Assembly: GCA_030278955.1 (NCBI GenBank)
Contig: JAOANR010000013.1
Location: 42,444,191 to 42,508,190 of the forward strand
DNA length: 64,000 nucleotides
Direction: 5' to 3'
Source: Hygrophila difformis
Lineage: Eukaryota; Streptophyta; Magnoliopsida; Lamiales; Acanthaceae
Shown here: piece by piece, positions 16,490-27,309 of the stretch
Layout: each line of letters starts with the position of its first letter
How positions within the stretch are numbered: the first letter of the stretch is position 1
Translations under genes and position numbers: made by a program
Notes under the pieces: model-generated
Told to the model about the DNA's origin: nothing
Seen by the model: the letters and a program-made list of their open reading frames with translations, nothing else
Databases searched by the model: none

Positions 16490-19461
16490 TCAAGACCACA
16501 CGCAAATGATACCATTTTTGTCGGAGGTAGCCAAAGGCTTCCCAAGATTGCTCCAAGAACAGCATAATACTGAGGATGTGTGCTCCTTTAGAGTGCTTAC
16601 AATTTTGGCATTTGAGACGGACCAGATGTGTACAGACCCATCTGCTGATCCAGCGGCGACATAACCATCATCGGGGCTTATACAGGACCTGCTCCAATTA
16701 GATGCAACTCTACATCCATTTCCTTTTAGGGTGGCACAGATTTCAAGAGTGCGTATGTCGAACAAGTTGTGTAGGTTGTCCCTCCCGCTTGACAAAATAA
16801 CATTTCCGCTTCTGGACAAAGATAAAGATGTCACAGCAAAAGAATGTGCCGCAACTTCACTCAGAAGTTTTCCTGTCTGAATATCCCATAACCGGAGATT
16901 CCCATCAACATGGCCCGAGCATATCGTCTGTCCATCCATACTGAAACATAGGGCATTGCAGTTGCTGTGGAATATAAGAGTATTAACACAATAACCCTTC
17001 TGAAGATCCCAAACTTTTATTGTTCGATCATAAGCAGCACTTGCGACATGGCGATTGGACACTTTGCTGACATCCACAGCACAAACTTTGTCGACATGGC
17101 CAGTAAGAGTATGCCGGACCCTGCCTGAGCCTACATCCCAGACATACAAAGTATTCGCACTACTGGCTGCAATAACAGATTTGTTATCATGGGTAATGCA
17201 CATGTCGAGAACAGAGCCCACACAACCATAAAGAGTACGACTTAACATCCCAGTGTTTGTATCCCACATTTTAACAGCTTTATCTTGTCCACCACTAACT
17301 AATTTACCAGAATTATATTCAAACAACACGGAAGCACAACCACCTTCATGGGCAGGAATTCTTTGCTTGCACATAGTCGGAATGGTTGATTCCACATAAT
17401 ACTCAGCCCCCTCTTCACTTTGCCTTACCACACCATCAACTTGTTGGCGGGCAAGAAGTTGTATACTACTTCCCTTGACACGGTCCAGTAAATCCTCATA
17501 AAGAGCATTTGCCTCATTCAGCCTTTCGGCATCTTTCATTTTCTCTAACATCCAGCGATCGATTAGCATCTTGTTCTCGGCCTCCGCATTGTTTGCTCTA
17601 AGACTGGCTGCTTCAAGCTCTCCTTTAAGATCCTGGTGCTCGCTTATCAATAGTTCCAGAGCCTTAGTCTTTTCCTCCAACTGTGCAGTTAAACAGGAGC
17701 ATTCTTCCCTGGCAAAGTACAGATGCTAAGATAGCTGTTTCAAGTTAAGGTTCCAACATAACATAATATACAAACATATGGATGTCTCACTGCAGCAGTC
17801 AGAAGAAACTAAATATAATACCTTGCTTCGGAAAGATCCTTCTGCAACTGGGATATCATAGATTCTTTCTCTTGTATCAAAGCTTTTGAAACTCTGGATT
17901 CAGCCACTTCAACTACAAGTTGTTCTGATAGTCGAGATTGGGCTTTGTAGCACTGCTGAAGCTCCTTTTCAAGATTTTCAGCCTTTTCTTTCCACTCCGA
18001 GCCCTTTTAAATACAACATCAACAGACTTGAGCAAGGAGACATTTTATTTTATTTGAGTTGCTATGGAGCACGATAATAAGAACAAGAAATACACATTGT
18101 CAACCGCACAAGTATACACACACACATATGTTCAAAAGCATTCAACGAAGTTCATCAAATTTCTTGGGCACAATAACCTTCTCCAATCCGGCATCATCTA
18201 TACATCAATCAAATAGAACTTTTACAATAGATTCACAAAAAGAGAGAATAAAGAGCACACACCAAGTAATTCAAATTCCAAAGAAACAATGTATAGCATT
18301 GTGCCAGTGATTTATTTTTTTTTTCGGTAAAATGGGGGGCCGAGCCTTTTCATTCATAGATTTGTCGGTGTGCCAGTGATTTATTAAAATTGTTAACAGC
18401 ATTAATTGTTCTGAAGGATTCAAAAATTTGCATTATATCCAAAAACTCATATCTGGGCAAGACGATACTTCAGTGTGGGACTCAGACTCACATCAATTCA
18501 ATCAATCATACCAGTTAGGGTCATTTCCCCACCAAAACCTGTTTCTATGCGTAGCCCCTGATATGATCTTTCAAGTTTCAACAACCTGAAAGCATTTATT
18601 AGTTAGAAGAAAAGCTTCCTCAGATTTTTATATGCCATAACCTTCATAAGTTCAATCAATCAGCACAAGATAGGATTCATTACAAACACACCCTTAAAAC
18701 CAGTCACCAATAACAAGTGTTTAATCACCATATGAAATATGAATAGAGCATTGTATATTTGTATTTGAAACTCTTTTCTAAAGACGAGTGCTAGCTGCCC
18801 ATGAAGCCATGATAACAAAGTCACCATTTCCATTTCAAAAGTTTTCCCATTTAGCCGATCCAAAATTCAGATTTCTCCCTCCATCGAGACATAGAATCTC
18901 CATTTTCACAAATTGCCATCACTTATTTCAAAAATTGTCATGCACTACTGCGGAAGCTATCAAAAATTGCCATCTTTCAGATTTATCTCCACCAGAACCT
19001 CCCATTAAGATGTTAGGGTGAAGTTTATATCAACACTCAATACATCCAGCCAATTCAACTGTCAGCACAATTTTCTTACTTTCTATTTATATGAACCCGT
19101 ACCATCAACATCCTATCCCATTAAATAATTCCAACAAAATTGGAGATCAACAGACACCATATATCCCAAGTTTTATCTCAGAGACATACTTGTATTAACA
19201 CTTTAGGTTACAATAACTCAAAAATCACATAGTAAACTTCCATAAAAATAAATACAGCCAAAAAAATTGATGGGCAGATAGAAATACACATCACTGAACT
19301 TCAATTAAAGAGAAACAATGTAAATTAACCTGCGTAAGGATCGGGCGAGAGAGCGCGCTAAAAGCGGGTAAATGAGCGCCCTCTTCCAGTAAATGGCGCT
19401 TTTTGAGCGCTTTGAGTGCGTGTTTTATAGCTTCCATTGCTGCTGCGCTTTCTTTGGACAT
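16490..19461 (-). CDS. ATG16: Autophagy-related protein 16 (ATG16, coiled coil + WD40)
   Basis: Exons in transcript order: 19461-19330, 18003-17822 and 17708-16490; GT-AG, phases 0 and 2, 510 aa, the usual plant length. ATG16 binds ATG12-ATG5 and places ATG8 lipidation on the growing autophagosome membrane. Residues 1-44 (MSKESAAAMEAIKHALKALK...) hold the ATG5-binding region including KKRHLLEEGAH. About 45-190 is a coiled coil (LEKELQQCYKAQSRLSEQL, ENKMLIDRWMLEKM). About 220-510 is a seven-blade WD40 propeller with repeats ending VKMWD, LYVWD, IKVWD, LRLWD and VHIWS. The whole propeller lies in one exon. Intron 1 (1.3 kb) holds a tiny retroposed insertion. A Tat retrotransposon sits 0.4 kb upstream. 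Confidence 0.95.
18317..18369 (-). mobile_element. 53-bp 5'-truncated retroposed fragment in ATG16 intron 1
   Basis: The insert starts with a T run and reads AATGGGGGGCCGAGCC further on. It is flanked by identical 16-bp copies of GTGCCAGTGATTTATT (18,301-18,316 and 18,370-18,385). A poly(T) start with a 16-bp target duplication is the signature of LINE-type retroposition of a poly(A) RNA on the minus strand, cut very short. The source is unknown. Confidence 0.75.
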
Positions 19462-19852
19462 CGCAATAAAAGGGCTATTTGGGGGTTCTTTCTAGGGATT
19501 TCAGGAAATTAAATCCGAGAGGTTTTGCGGAGAAGATAACCTCAAATCATTACAGCGTGCGAAATCTACGACTTTCTGCCGCTTAAACACAACACGGATG
19601 AAGAATCAAAGGGACGAACGATGAAACATAATCGGAGAGAATCGTCGTAAGGGACAGGCGGCGATTCTTTGTAAAGAGGCTATACGAAAACTCGGAGGGA
19701 GACTTCTTAATTATTAGTACTACGAACGCCGGAAGGGAATTACTATTATAGTATGAAATATTTTGACTCGATTTATTTTCATTTCTTAATTATACCTGTT
19801 CTCTAGGCCTCATCCGAATTTCATAAAATTTTATCTAATCTCATTTGAATTT
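19462..19852. promoter_or_regulatory. Remaining ATG16 5' leader/proximal promoter
   Basis: Only about 390 bp separate the ATG16 start codon from the transposon target site. I see no clear TATA box or other named motif. The function is inferred from position only. Confidence 0.4.
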
Positions 19853-19857
19853 ATCTG

Positions 19858-20513
19858 TGTTGGGGCCATGAAATGATGGGCCGCGTAGAGCTATTGGGCC
19901 ATAAGATATGGGCCAGAAGAGAGAGTTCCAGAGGAAGATGGGCTTAAGATCAGTAAGGCCGATAGTCCATAGTAAAAGTCGAAGGAAGGGAACCAAGACT
20001 GATAGAGATTTCGGCCGAAATAGGAAGGGAACAGCCGAGACCAAAACAATCGAAATGAAGAAAGAGAGAATTCGGCTCAGAAGGATCGGCCGGAGAGCGG
20101 TTACTCCAGCTCCGGCTATAAATATGGGTCGACACACACAAAATCAGGGAGATCAATCCAACCCCCAAATTCCTTTTATCAAATTTAATTCCTTGTTATC
20201 TTTACTGCTTTCTTTACAGCTTTCCTTTACAGCTTTCCTTAGAATCTAGCTTAGTTTGTAGCGGTTACCTTTTCCAAATCCACCGTTGTTTCTTAGCAAC
20301 TGGTAGTTTGGTTCCTTGTTCTTGGTGAATTCCGTCGTTGTTTCTTAACAACAGGTAGATTCTCCATCGTATATTGTTGTTTTTGATCAATTCAAAGAAG
20401 ATTCAGTCAATTGTGGGCGCATTATTGTTAATCCGAACCCGTAATCGGTTTGATCCTTTTCCGATAGCCTCCCTTGAGGAGAAAAAGGTCCTTGGCTCAA
20501 CCCAAGCCAAACA
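19858..20513 (+). repeat. 5' LTR of the Tat element (656 bp)
   Basis: Begins TG and ends CA. It contains a TATA-like box (TATAAAT, 20,117-20,123), the likely start of the genomic transcript. It is rich in GGCCGA/TCGGCC words, as is the rest of the element. Confidence 0.92.
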
Positions 20514-20514
20514 G

Positions 20515-20532
20515 TGGCACGCCCAGTGGGAC
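20515..20532 (+). other. Primer binding site of the Tat element
   Basis: TGGCACGCCCAGTGGGAC begins one base after the 5' LTR, where a tRNA primer should anneal. It is not the initiator-Met type seen in the two nested elements; I do not assign the tRNA. Confidence 0.7.
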
Positions 20533-20537
20533 TCAAA

Positions 20538-22193
20538 ATGACGTTTGAGACGCAAGCAACTCCAGCAGTTAACACGGCGGCAAGGACTGATTTGCCGCCG
20601 ATCCAGGAAGAGCGCACTGCAGACGGAGAATTCCCCCCCGGATTCCCCGGACCTTCAAGCTTCCACCACCAAGAGTTCTCAAATGACGATTTAACCCCGC
20701 GGTTCCGTGATCAAGTCCAATTTATGGTAGAAGCGGCGGTTACCAATTCGGTCCGGCAAATAGAAGGCAACATCCTGGCAGCAATGCCAGCGTTACTTAG
20801 AGCCGAATTGGCAAGGAGTACGTATCCGATAGGAACGCAGCAAGCACAGATGGCACAGAATCAGCCACCTGCGATGCAAACTCCCTATAATTTCCAGCAG
20901 CAGGCCTACCGGCCGCTTGGAGGGCAAGGACCACGTCCTTTTGCTCCTCCACCATTGAGATTTGATCACCAACAGAATCAACCGCATCAACCGGCGGTGC
21001 AACCGCCTATTCCAGTGGTACAACAGCAATATGTGCTGCAACAACCAAATCCGCCACAGTTGGTTGATAGAGAGCTTATTGCTGAGATTATTCGCACACA
21101 GTTTGGGAATCTCATCGGCCAGGAGAATCGGCCGATATACCGGAAGCCTTATCCGGATTATATTGAAGAGCAATATCCACTGCCTAGAGGAGTGAAGGTT
21201 CCCGATTTCAACACATTTTCAGGGGAAGTCGGTCGATCTACGATCGAACATATTGGCCGATTTACGGCTCAATGCACCAGGATCGCTCAAAATGACTTCC
21301 ATAAGCTAATATTGTTTAGCTTATCGCTCACGGGCCCATCATTCGAATGGTACATTAATTTGCCAGCAGGATCGGTCAATACTTGGGCCGAAATGGAGCG
21401 GTTATTTCATGACCGATTTTATAATATTAGTCCAGAAATATCGGTTGTTGACCTTACGCCAACTAAACAGAAGGCGACAGAATCGGTTACTGAGTTTATC
21501 GAGAGATTTTATGCAGTAAAGGCTCAGCTGAAGATAATGCTACCGGAACATGAGTATATTCAAATCCTGAAGCAGAATTTGAAGTTTGCCATCAAAGATA
21601 GGTTGATGGTTACTAGACCAAGAACTGTAGCCGAACTCACGGCCGAAGCTATAAGGATGGAAACTTATTTAGCAGAACAAGCGGCTTTCAAGTCAAGCCG
21701 AAGTCAGAGTGGAAGATCGCAACCTATCCAATCAGCTGCTTCTTTCGCAGAGTCTTTGGATAGATGCGAAATTAAAGAAGAATACAACGTAGAGGACGTC
21801 CCTGCCTTAGCCGAAATAGCCAGAGCTGAATTAGTAATCAAAAAACCGATGACTTGTCCAGCTCTTCGGCCAGTCAGAGGCAAGGAAAAAGAAGGAGAGG
21901 CCAGAGATGAATCTCAAAGATTTTATTCATTTGATTTATCTCAGATGGACGAGATATTTGATTATTGCCAGAAAAATGGGCTATTGGAGTTTAAAGCGAA
22001 TCATCCGCAGCCTACCAAGGAGCAATTGGAAGCAGGGTGGTGTAGATTCCACGGATCAGCCACTCACTTTACAGCAGTTTGTGGACACTTCAGAAAGCTG
22101 ATCCAAAAGCATGTAGATGATGGGAAATTGAAGTTCCCGGATAGACTCATGGCAATAGATAAGAATCCATTTTTCCTGCTGCGAACATGGTAA
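20538..22193 (+). CDS. gag: Tat element gag polyprotein (ORF1, 551 aa)
   Basis: This is the structural capsid/nucleocapsid protein of the retrotransposon. The N-terminal ~200 residues are Gln/Pro-rich. The retrotransposon gag domain lies at about residues 220-380 (blocks FNTFSGEVGRSTIEHIGRF and LTGPSFEWYINLPAGSV). A C-terminal Cys/His block (WCRFHGSATHFTAVCGHF) replaces a classical zinc knuckle. The start is the first ATG in frame (an upstream GTG would add 8 residues). The stop overlaps the next ORF by 7 bp, with a change to the -1 frame. It is intact. Confidence 0.88.
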   Translation: MTFETQATPAVNTAARTDLPPIQEERTADGEFPPGFPGPSSFHHQEFSNDDLTPRFRDQVQFMVEAAVTNSVRQIEGNILAAMPALLRAELARSTYPIGTQQAQMAQNQPPAMQTPYNFQQQAYRPLGGQGPRPFAPPPLRFDHQQNQPHQPAVQPPIPVVQQQYVLQQPNPPQLVDRELIAEIIRTQFGNLIGQENRPIYRKPYPDYIEEQYPLPRGVKVPDFNTFSGEVGRSTIEHIGRFTAQCTRIAQNDFHKLILFSLSLTGPSFEWYINLPAGSVNTWAEMERLFHDRFYNISPEISVVDLTPTKQKATESVTEFIERFYAVKAQLKIMLPEHEYIQILKQNLKFAIKDRLMVTRPRTVAELTAEAIRMETYLAEQAAFKSSRSQSGRSQPIQSAASFAESLDRCEIKEEYNVEDVPALAEIARAELVIKKPMTCPALRPVRGKEKEGEARDESQRFYSFDLSQMDEIFDYCQKNGLLEFKANHPQPTKEQLEAGWCRFHGSATHFTAVCGHFRKLIQKHVDDGKLKFPDRLMAIDKNPFFLLRTW

Positions 22194-23938
22194 TGGTACA
22201 TCCTGATCAAAATAGATATGTACACGATCGATTGGGAGACCGACCATCGTCCAGTAAAAGTTCTGTGCACGATAGGCTTGGGAGTCAGCCATCGGCTCAA
22301 AAGAAGACAGGAGTATGGAAAAGGTTAGGATCATCACAGAAAGGGAAGGAGAAGGAAAAGACTTCGGATGTGTTCGACCGATTGGGAGGTTATGAGATTA
22401 AGGAATGGATTAAGCAATCAGACAAATATTCAGAAGAGGAAGTCAAGAACGTAAGCGAAAGGCCAACCTTAAAGATCATAACCAACGGTTGGGATTCTGA
22501 GATGAAGCTAACAGCTGATAAAAGAAATGGGAAGACAGTAATCCAGATTACTGTCCCTGAAGAAACTGTTTCCCCAAAAATGAAGAGGTTCAGAAGGCCA
22601 CCCGCAAATACTCAGGTGGGCCAATGGGTGCAAAATTCCCCGAAGGCGAGGCATTTCGGCCAACACCGATTTGAAAATGCAGCCTGGAGGGCAGAAGACA
22701 AGAAGGTCCCAAAGGGGAAGGGATCCTATCGGACTTACAAACGAAGAATGCAACGGCTTAAAGCAGCTGATGCATATGAAGAAGAGGAGTATGAGACGAT
22801 GCACATGGAAGGAGACTTTCCAGATGACTGTTCTTCGGACGAAGGAAGAATTCTGGATAAAGTATTTTCGGCTAGGATGAAAACAGCCGAAGGGAAGAAA
22901 GAGAAGCAGCCGAAAGAAGAACGAGATCGAATGAAAAACAAGACCGAATTTCGGCCGAAAACAGCTCAGATAAAGGCTGAAAGTGAGCAGCCGAAATCGA
23001 AAGAAGAATGGAAGCCTAGACCAGTCCGAACCAGGGAATGGAAACCAAAGACAACTATCATCCCGAATAGCGATTCACTCCCTATCGGGCAATTTAAGTT
23101 CGACTTTGGATCTAGCGCGAATATGGTGACAGTAACCACAGAAGAAAAGGAGGAATACTCGTCGGATTCTGAACCAGCTGTGGTTTTCTGTCAGAAGGAA
23201 GGGGAATACTATGGTGAGGAAGAACCTATAGTGGATTTTTGTTTCGATAAACTTGAGGTATTTCGGCCGGAAGCCGAAATAGAGAAATCAATTGAAGAAG
23301 GATATAAAGCATTTGTTCCAGAAGCTCAACCAGGCACGATTTTGCCTCCAACTGCGAAAATGTCTCAGCATGTGAGGCCTTTATACGTCAGAGGTTGGGT
23401 CAATGGGAGACCACTCAGAAGAATGTTTATCGACGGTGGAGCCACTGTTAATATCATGCCGTTATCCACATTGACAAAGATAGGCCGTTCGAAGGAAGAT
23501 TTACTCCCTACGAGAATGAAGGTAATGAGTTTTGTGGGAGCTCAAACTGCGGCTGAAGGATGTATTCTAGTGGATGTAACAGTCGGAACGATCTCGATTC
23601 CGACTATGTTTTTTGTGGTAGATGCAGAAGTCCCGTATGCGGCCCTACTAGGCCGATGCTGGATTCATACATCCCGATGTTTGCCATCAACGCTTCACCA
23701 GAAAGTATGGTTCTGGAAAAAGGATGGCACAGTGGAAGAAGTAGATGGTGATCAACCTCCGTTCCCAGTCAGCTCAGCCGGCCGAATTGATGCAGTGCTA
23801 TATGAAGAGCCCATACAACCCTTCTTAGCAGTGGTTGGGGAGAGGTACCCGCAGGTCGTCGAGTGCGATTGGACAGACTTGGGGTTTGAGATCAGATATC
23901 AGGCCGATGTACGGCCACTTGATGAAGAAAGTAAATGA
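22187..23938 (+). CDS. Tat element ORF2 with retropepsin-like aspartic protease (583 aa)
   Basis: The N-terminal two thirds are highly charged Lys/Glu-rich low-complexity sequence containing DRLG repeats. The C-terminal ~180 residues resemble a retroelement protease: the active-site-like FIDGGATVN near 23,430, then the flap region and a later hydrophobic-Gly-Arg segment (YAALLGRCW). The first catalytic turn reads D-G-G instead of the common D-S/T-G, a variant I recall from Tat/Athila proteases. The ORF ends in a 4-bp ATGA overlap with the pol ORF, again shifting to the -1 frame. Confidence 0.8.
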   Translation: MVMVHPDQNRYVHDRLGDRPSSSKSSVHDRLGSQPSAQKKTGVWKRLGSSQKGKEKEKTSDVFDRLGGYEIKEWIKQSDKYSEEEVKNVSERPTLKIITNGWDSEMKLTADKRNGKTVIQITVPEETVSPKMKRFRRPPANTQVGQWVQNSPKARHFGQHRFENAAWRAEDKKVPKGKGSYRTYKRRMQRLKAADAYEEEEYETMHMEGDFPDDCSSDEGRILDKVFSARMKTAEGKKEKQPKEERDRMKNKTEFRPKTAQIKAESEQPKSKEEWKPRPVRTREWKPKTTIIPNSDSLPIGQFKFDFGSSANMVTVTTEEKEEYSSDSEPAVVFCQKEGEYYGEEEPIVDFCFDKLEVFRPEAEIEKSIEEGYKAFVPEAQPGTILPPTAKMSQHVRPLYVRGWVNGRPLRRMFIDGGATVNIMPLSTLTKIGRSKEDLLPTRMKVMSFVGAQTAAEGCILVDVTVGTISIPTMFFVVDAEVPYAALLGRCWIHTSRCLPSTLHQKVWFWKKDGTVEEVDGDQPPFPVSSAGRIDAVLYEEPIQPFLAVVGERYPQVVECDWTDLGFEIRYQADVRPLDEESK

Positions 23939-26064
23939 TGAATCCACAACCGAAGCAAGCGATCGAGTTCGAATCGGCCGAACTCGCATCTTCGGAGGGA
24001 AAAGCAAATTGGAGCGAACTCATAGTTTCTATTCAGAAAAGAACACCAGACTTCAGAGCGCAAGATCCTCTGAAGATGATCAACGTTGGTACAGAGGAAC
24101 ACCCGAGGGAGATCCCTTTGAGTGCGAATTTAGACCAGCAAGTGACAAGCCGATTCAAGGAAGTGCTGATCGAATTTAAAGATTGTTTCACATGAGACTA
24201 TACAGAAATGCCAGGATTGGAGCGGTCAATTGTGGAACATAAATTGCCAATTAAAGAAGGTTTCAGGCCGCACAAACAGCCGGCCAGGAGGGCAGCGCCC
24301 GAAATAGTCCCAAAAATAAAAGAAGAAATAGAGAAACTGTTAGCGGCCAGGTTTGTTAGGCCAGCTAAATATGTAGAATGGTTATCAAATATTGTTCCTG
24401 TAATAAAGAAGAATGGAAAATTGAGAGTTTGTATTGATTTCAGGAATCTTAATATAGCCACTCCAAAATATGAGTATATGATGCCTATTGTTGACTTGTT
24501 GATTGATTCGGCCGCAAAACAGGGAATGTTGTCCTTCATGGATGGATATTCAGGATACAACCAAATTTTTATGGCCGAAGAAGATATTCACAAGATTGCA
24601 TTTCGGTGCCCTGGTGCTATAGGGATATACGAATGGGTAGTGATGCTGTTCGGACTGAAGAATGCAGGAGCTACATACCAGAGAGCCATGAACTATGTTT
24701 TCCATGACCTCATAGGGGATTGTGTTGAAGTTTATATCGACGACGTCATGGTCAGATCCAAAGATATCGAAAGCCACTTGAACGATTTGCGAAAGGTGTT
24801 CATGAGGATGAGGCTGCACGGAGTCAAGATGAATCCAGCCAAGTGTGCTTTCGGAGTACAGACAGGAAATTTTCTCGGGTTCCTGGTACATAACAAAGGT
24901 ATAGAAGTTGATGCGAACAAGACCAGGGCCATTCAAGAAGTCAAACCTCCACATGATAAGAAGAGTTTACAGAAATTTCTTGGAAAGATCGGTTTCCTGA
25001 GACGATTCTTAGCAAATGCGGCTGGAAAGTCGAAACCACTAACCGATTTATTGAGGTTGAAGAAGGAAGAAGAGTTCAAATGGGGAATCGACCAACAAAA
25101 AGCCTTCGAACAGTTGAAACAGGATTTGATGAATCCACCTGTGTTGGTTCCTCCGATTTTAGAACGGCCATTGAAGTTGTATATAGCAGCGGCCGAAGAA
25201 TCTATTGGAGCATTATTGGCACAAGAAGACGATGAAGGAAGGGACCGGGCGATTTACTATCTAAGCCGAATCCTAAGGGACGCCGAAGTAAGGTACTCGC
25301 CGATTCATAAATTATGTTTAAGTCTTTATCATGCATGCCAGAAATTAGAGTATTATATTCAACCGAGGCAAGTGATAGTGGTGGCTTCGGTTGACATAGT
25401 CAAGATTATGATGAATGATCCGGTCAGTAGCCGAAGAATGGCCAAATGGGCCATGAAGCTAAATGCATACGATTTGAGATATCAATCTTTGAGGGCTATG
25501 AAAGGACAGATTGTAGCCGATTTTCTGGCTGACCATGCGATACATCCGATGACCGATGACATCGATCATCAAGATCGGCCGAAAGAAGTCGATGAGATAG
25601 GAATTGTATACTTGCAACCATGGGTGATGATGTTTGATGGTTCTAAAGCCGCTTCAGGAGTCGGAGCAGGGTTTACCCTACAAACACCGGAGGGCAAGGT
25701 ATACAAGTATTTCGTGCAATTGCCAGAGTCATATACGAATAACCAAGCTGAATACAAAGCGTTGATTTCGGGATTACAACGGTTGATAGAAGAAGGAGTC
25801 AAAGCAATCATTATCAGAGGGGACTCACAGGTAGTTGTTCAGCAATTATTAGGCGATTTTTCGGTTAAGAGTTCTCAGTTGATTAGATTGTACGAAGAAG
25901 CGGTTAATTTGTTAGAAGAATTCGATGAGGTATATATTGAATATATCCCAAGGGAGAAGAACGAAGTAGCCAATGAATTGGCTCAACACGCAGCTAGATA
26001 TCGGCTAATGCCGATAGCAGGAAATGTGGAAGTACATTTGGCCGAAACAGAGAAGGCCGAATAG
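23935..26064 (+). pseudogene. pol: Tat element pol, reverse transcriptase + RNase H part, stop-interrupted
   Basis: Reads as one frame from 23,935, but a TGA at 24,193-24,195 and a TAG at 26,062-26,064 interrupt it. RT blocks lie at about 24,400-24,930, including LRVCIDFRNLN, LSFMDGYSGYNQI and the catalytic YIDD at 24,733-24,744. A connection domain follows. RNase H lies at about 25,610-26,010 with MFDGSKAASGVGAG, NNQAEYKAL, GDSQVVVQQL and EKNEVANELAQHA. The TGA lies where related proteins have Trp in an F-W-DY context. Both stops could be G-to-A changes of TGG. This copy probably cannot make full-length pol. Confidence 0.88.
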
Positions 26065-27309
26065 ATAAAGAAGATAGCACAGACATTAGAAGATCCTTCG
26101 GAGGCTAATCCAGCTGAAAAGCGGAAAGCGATGGATTACGTCATAATAGGAGGATTATTATTCAAGCGTGCTATTGATGGAGTATTGCTCAGATGTGTCG
26201 GAGAAGAAGATGCCAGAAGGGTGATGGGAGAGGTTCATGAAGGAATATGTGGCGCACATCGGGCAGGAAAATCGATGAAGTGGAGTATTATTCGGCTGGG
26301 ATATTATTGGCCGAATATGGGTACTGATTGTGAAAAATATGCGAGAGGATGCAGCGAATGTCAGAAACATGGGCCGATTCAGAAGTTACCGGCCGAAGAA
26401 TTACACATAATGATCAAACCATGGCCGTTTCGAGGATGGGCCATGGATATCATAGAAAAAGTTCATCCCTCTTCATCTAAAAGACATGAGTTCGTGCTAG
26501 TGGCAACAGGTTACTTCACGAAATGGGCCGAAGCTCAGGCGTATGTCAGTATTTCACAAGAAGAGGTGATCGAGTTTATCAACAGACAATTGATTTATAG
26601 ATTTGGGATCCCACAGACGATTCTAACAGATAGAGGAACTGTATTTGTGGGAGAAAAAGTCAAGGCCTTTGCAGATGAATACGGAATAAAAATTGTGCAT
26701 TCGTCACCATATTACCCACAAGGAAATGGACAAGCAGAGGCCACAAACAAACAGCTAATAGGAATTATAAAGAAAATGATCGAAGACCAACCAAGAAAGT
26801 GGCATGAAAAGCTGTCAGAGGCATTATGGGCTTATCGAAATGCTAAAACTTCAGCCACTGGGTTTACACCATTTCGGCTGACTTATGGAATGGACGCAGT
26901 GTTGCCAGCCGAAATAACAGTGCCGACTTTGAGAACAAACCAAGCGGATTCAATGTCGGCCGAACAGTACGATTGTGCGATGAAAGATGAGTTATTGGAA
27001 ATTAACTCCAATCGGATGCAAGCCTTTGAGAATTTGCAGAAAAACAAAGATGTTGTGGCCGATTGGTACAATAAGCGAATTCGTCTTAAGCGGTTTGAAG
27101 TTGGAGACTTAGTTTGGAAAGTTATATGGCCACCCAAGCAGAAGGATGGCCGATTAGGTAAGTGGAGTCCCAATTGGGAGGGACCATTTATTGTTCATAC
27201 CAAATTATCGAATGGAGCATACATTTTGGTGGACGAAAATGGTGAGCAGATGTCAAATCCAGTAAATGCAAGATACATGGAGAAATATTATCCATCAGTT
27301 TGGGATTAA
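26065..27309 (+). pseudogene. Tat element pol, integrase part downstream of a stop
   Basis: Continues the pol frame after the TAG; an internal ATG at 26,131 opens 392 codons. It shows an HHCC zinc finger (VHEGICGAH ... CEKYARGCSEC), a core with MDII, TDRGTVF and NGQAEATNK as the DDE positions, and a C-terminal DNA-binding part (GDLVWKV ... WSPNWEGPFIV). The integrase itself is uninterrupted, but it is separated from RT by the stop, so it is not expected as a normal processing product. Confidence 0.85.

Noticed and set aside
20514..20537. Upstream GTG start for Tat gag
   Set aside because: It overlaps the primer binding site; the first ATG at 20,538 is the ordinary eukaryotic choice.
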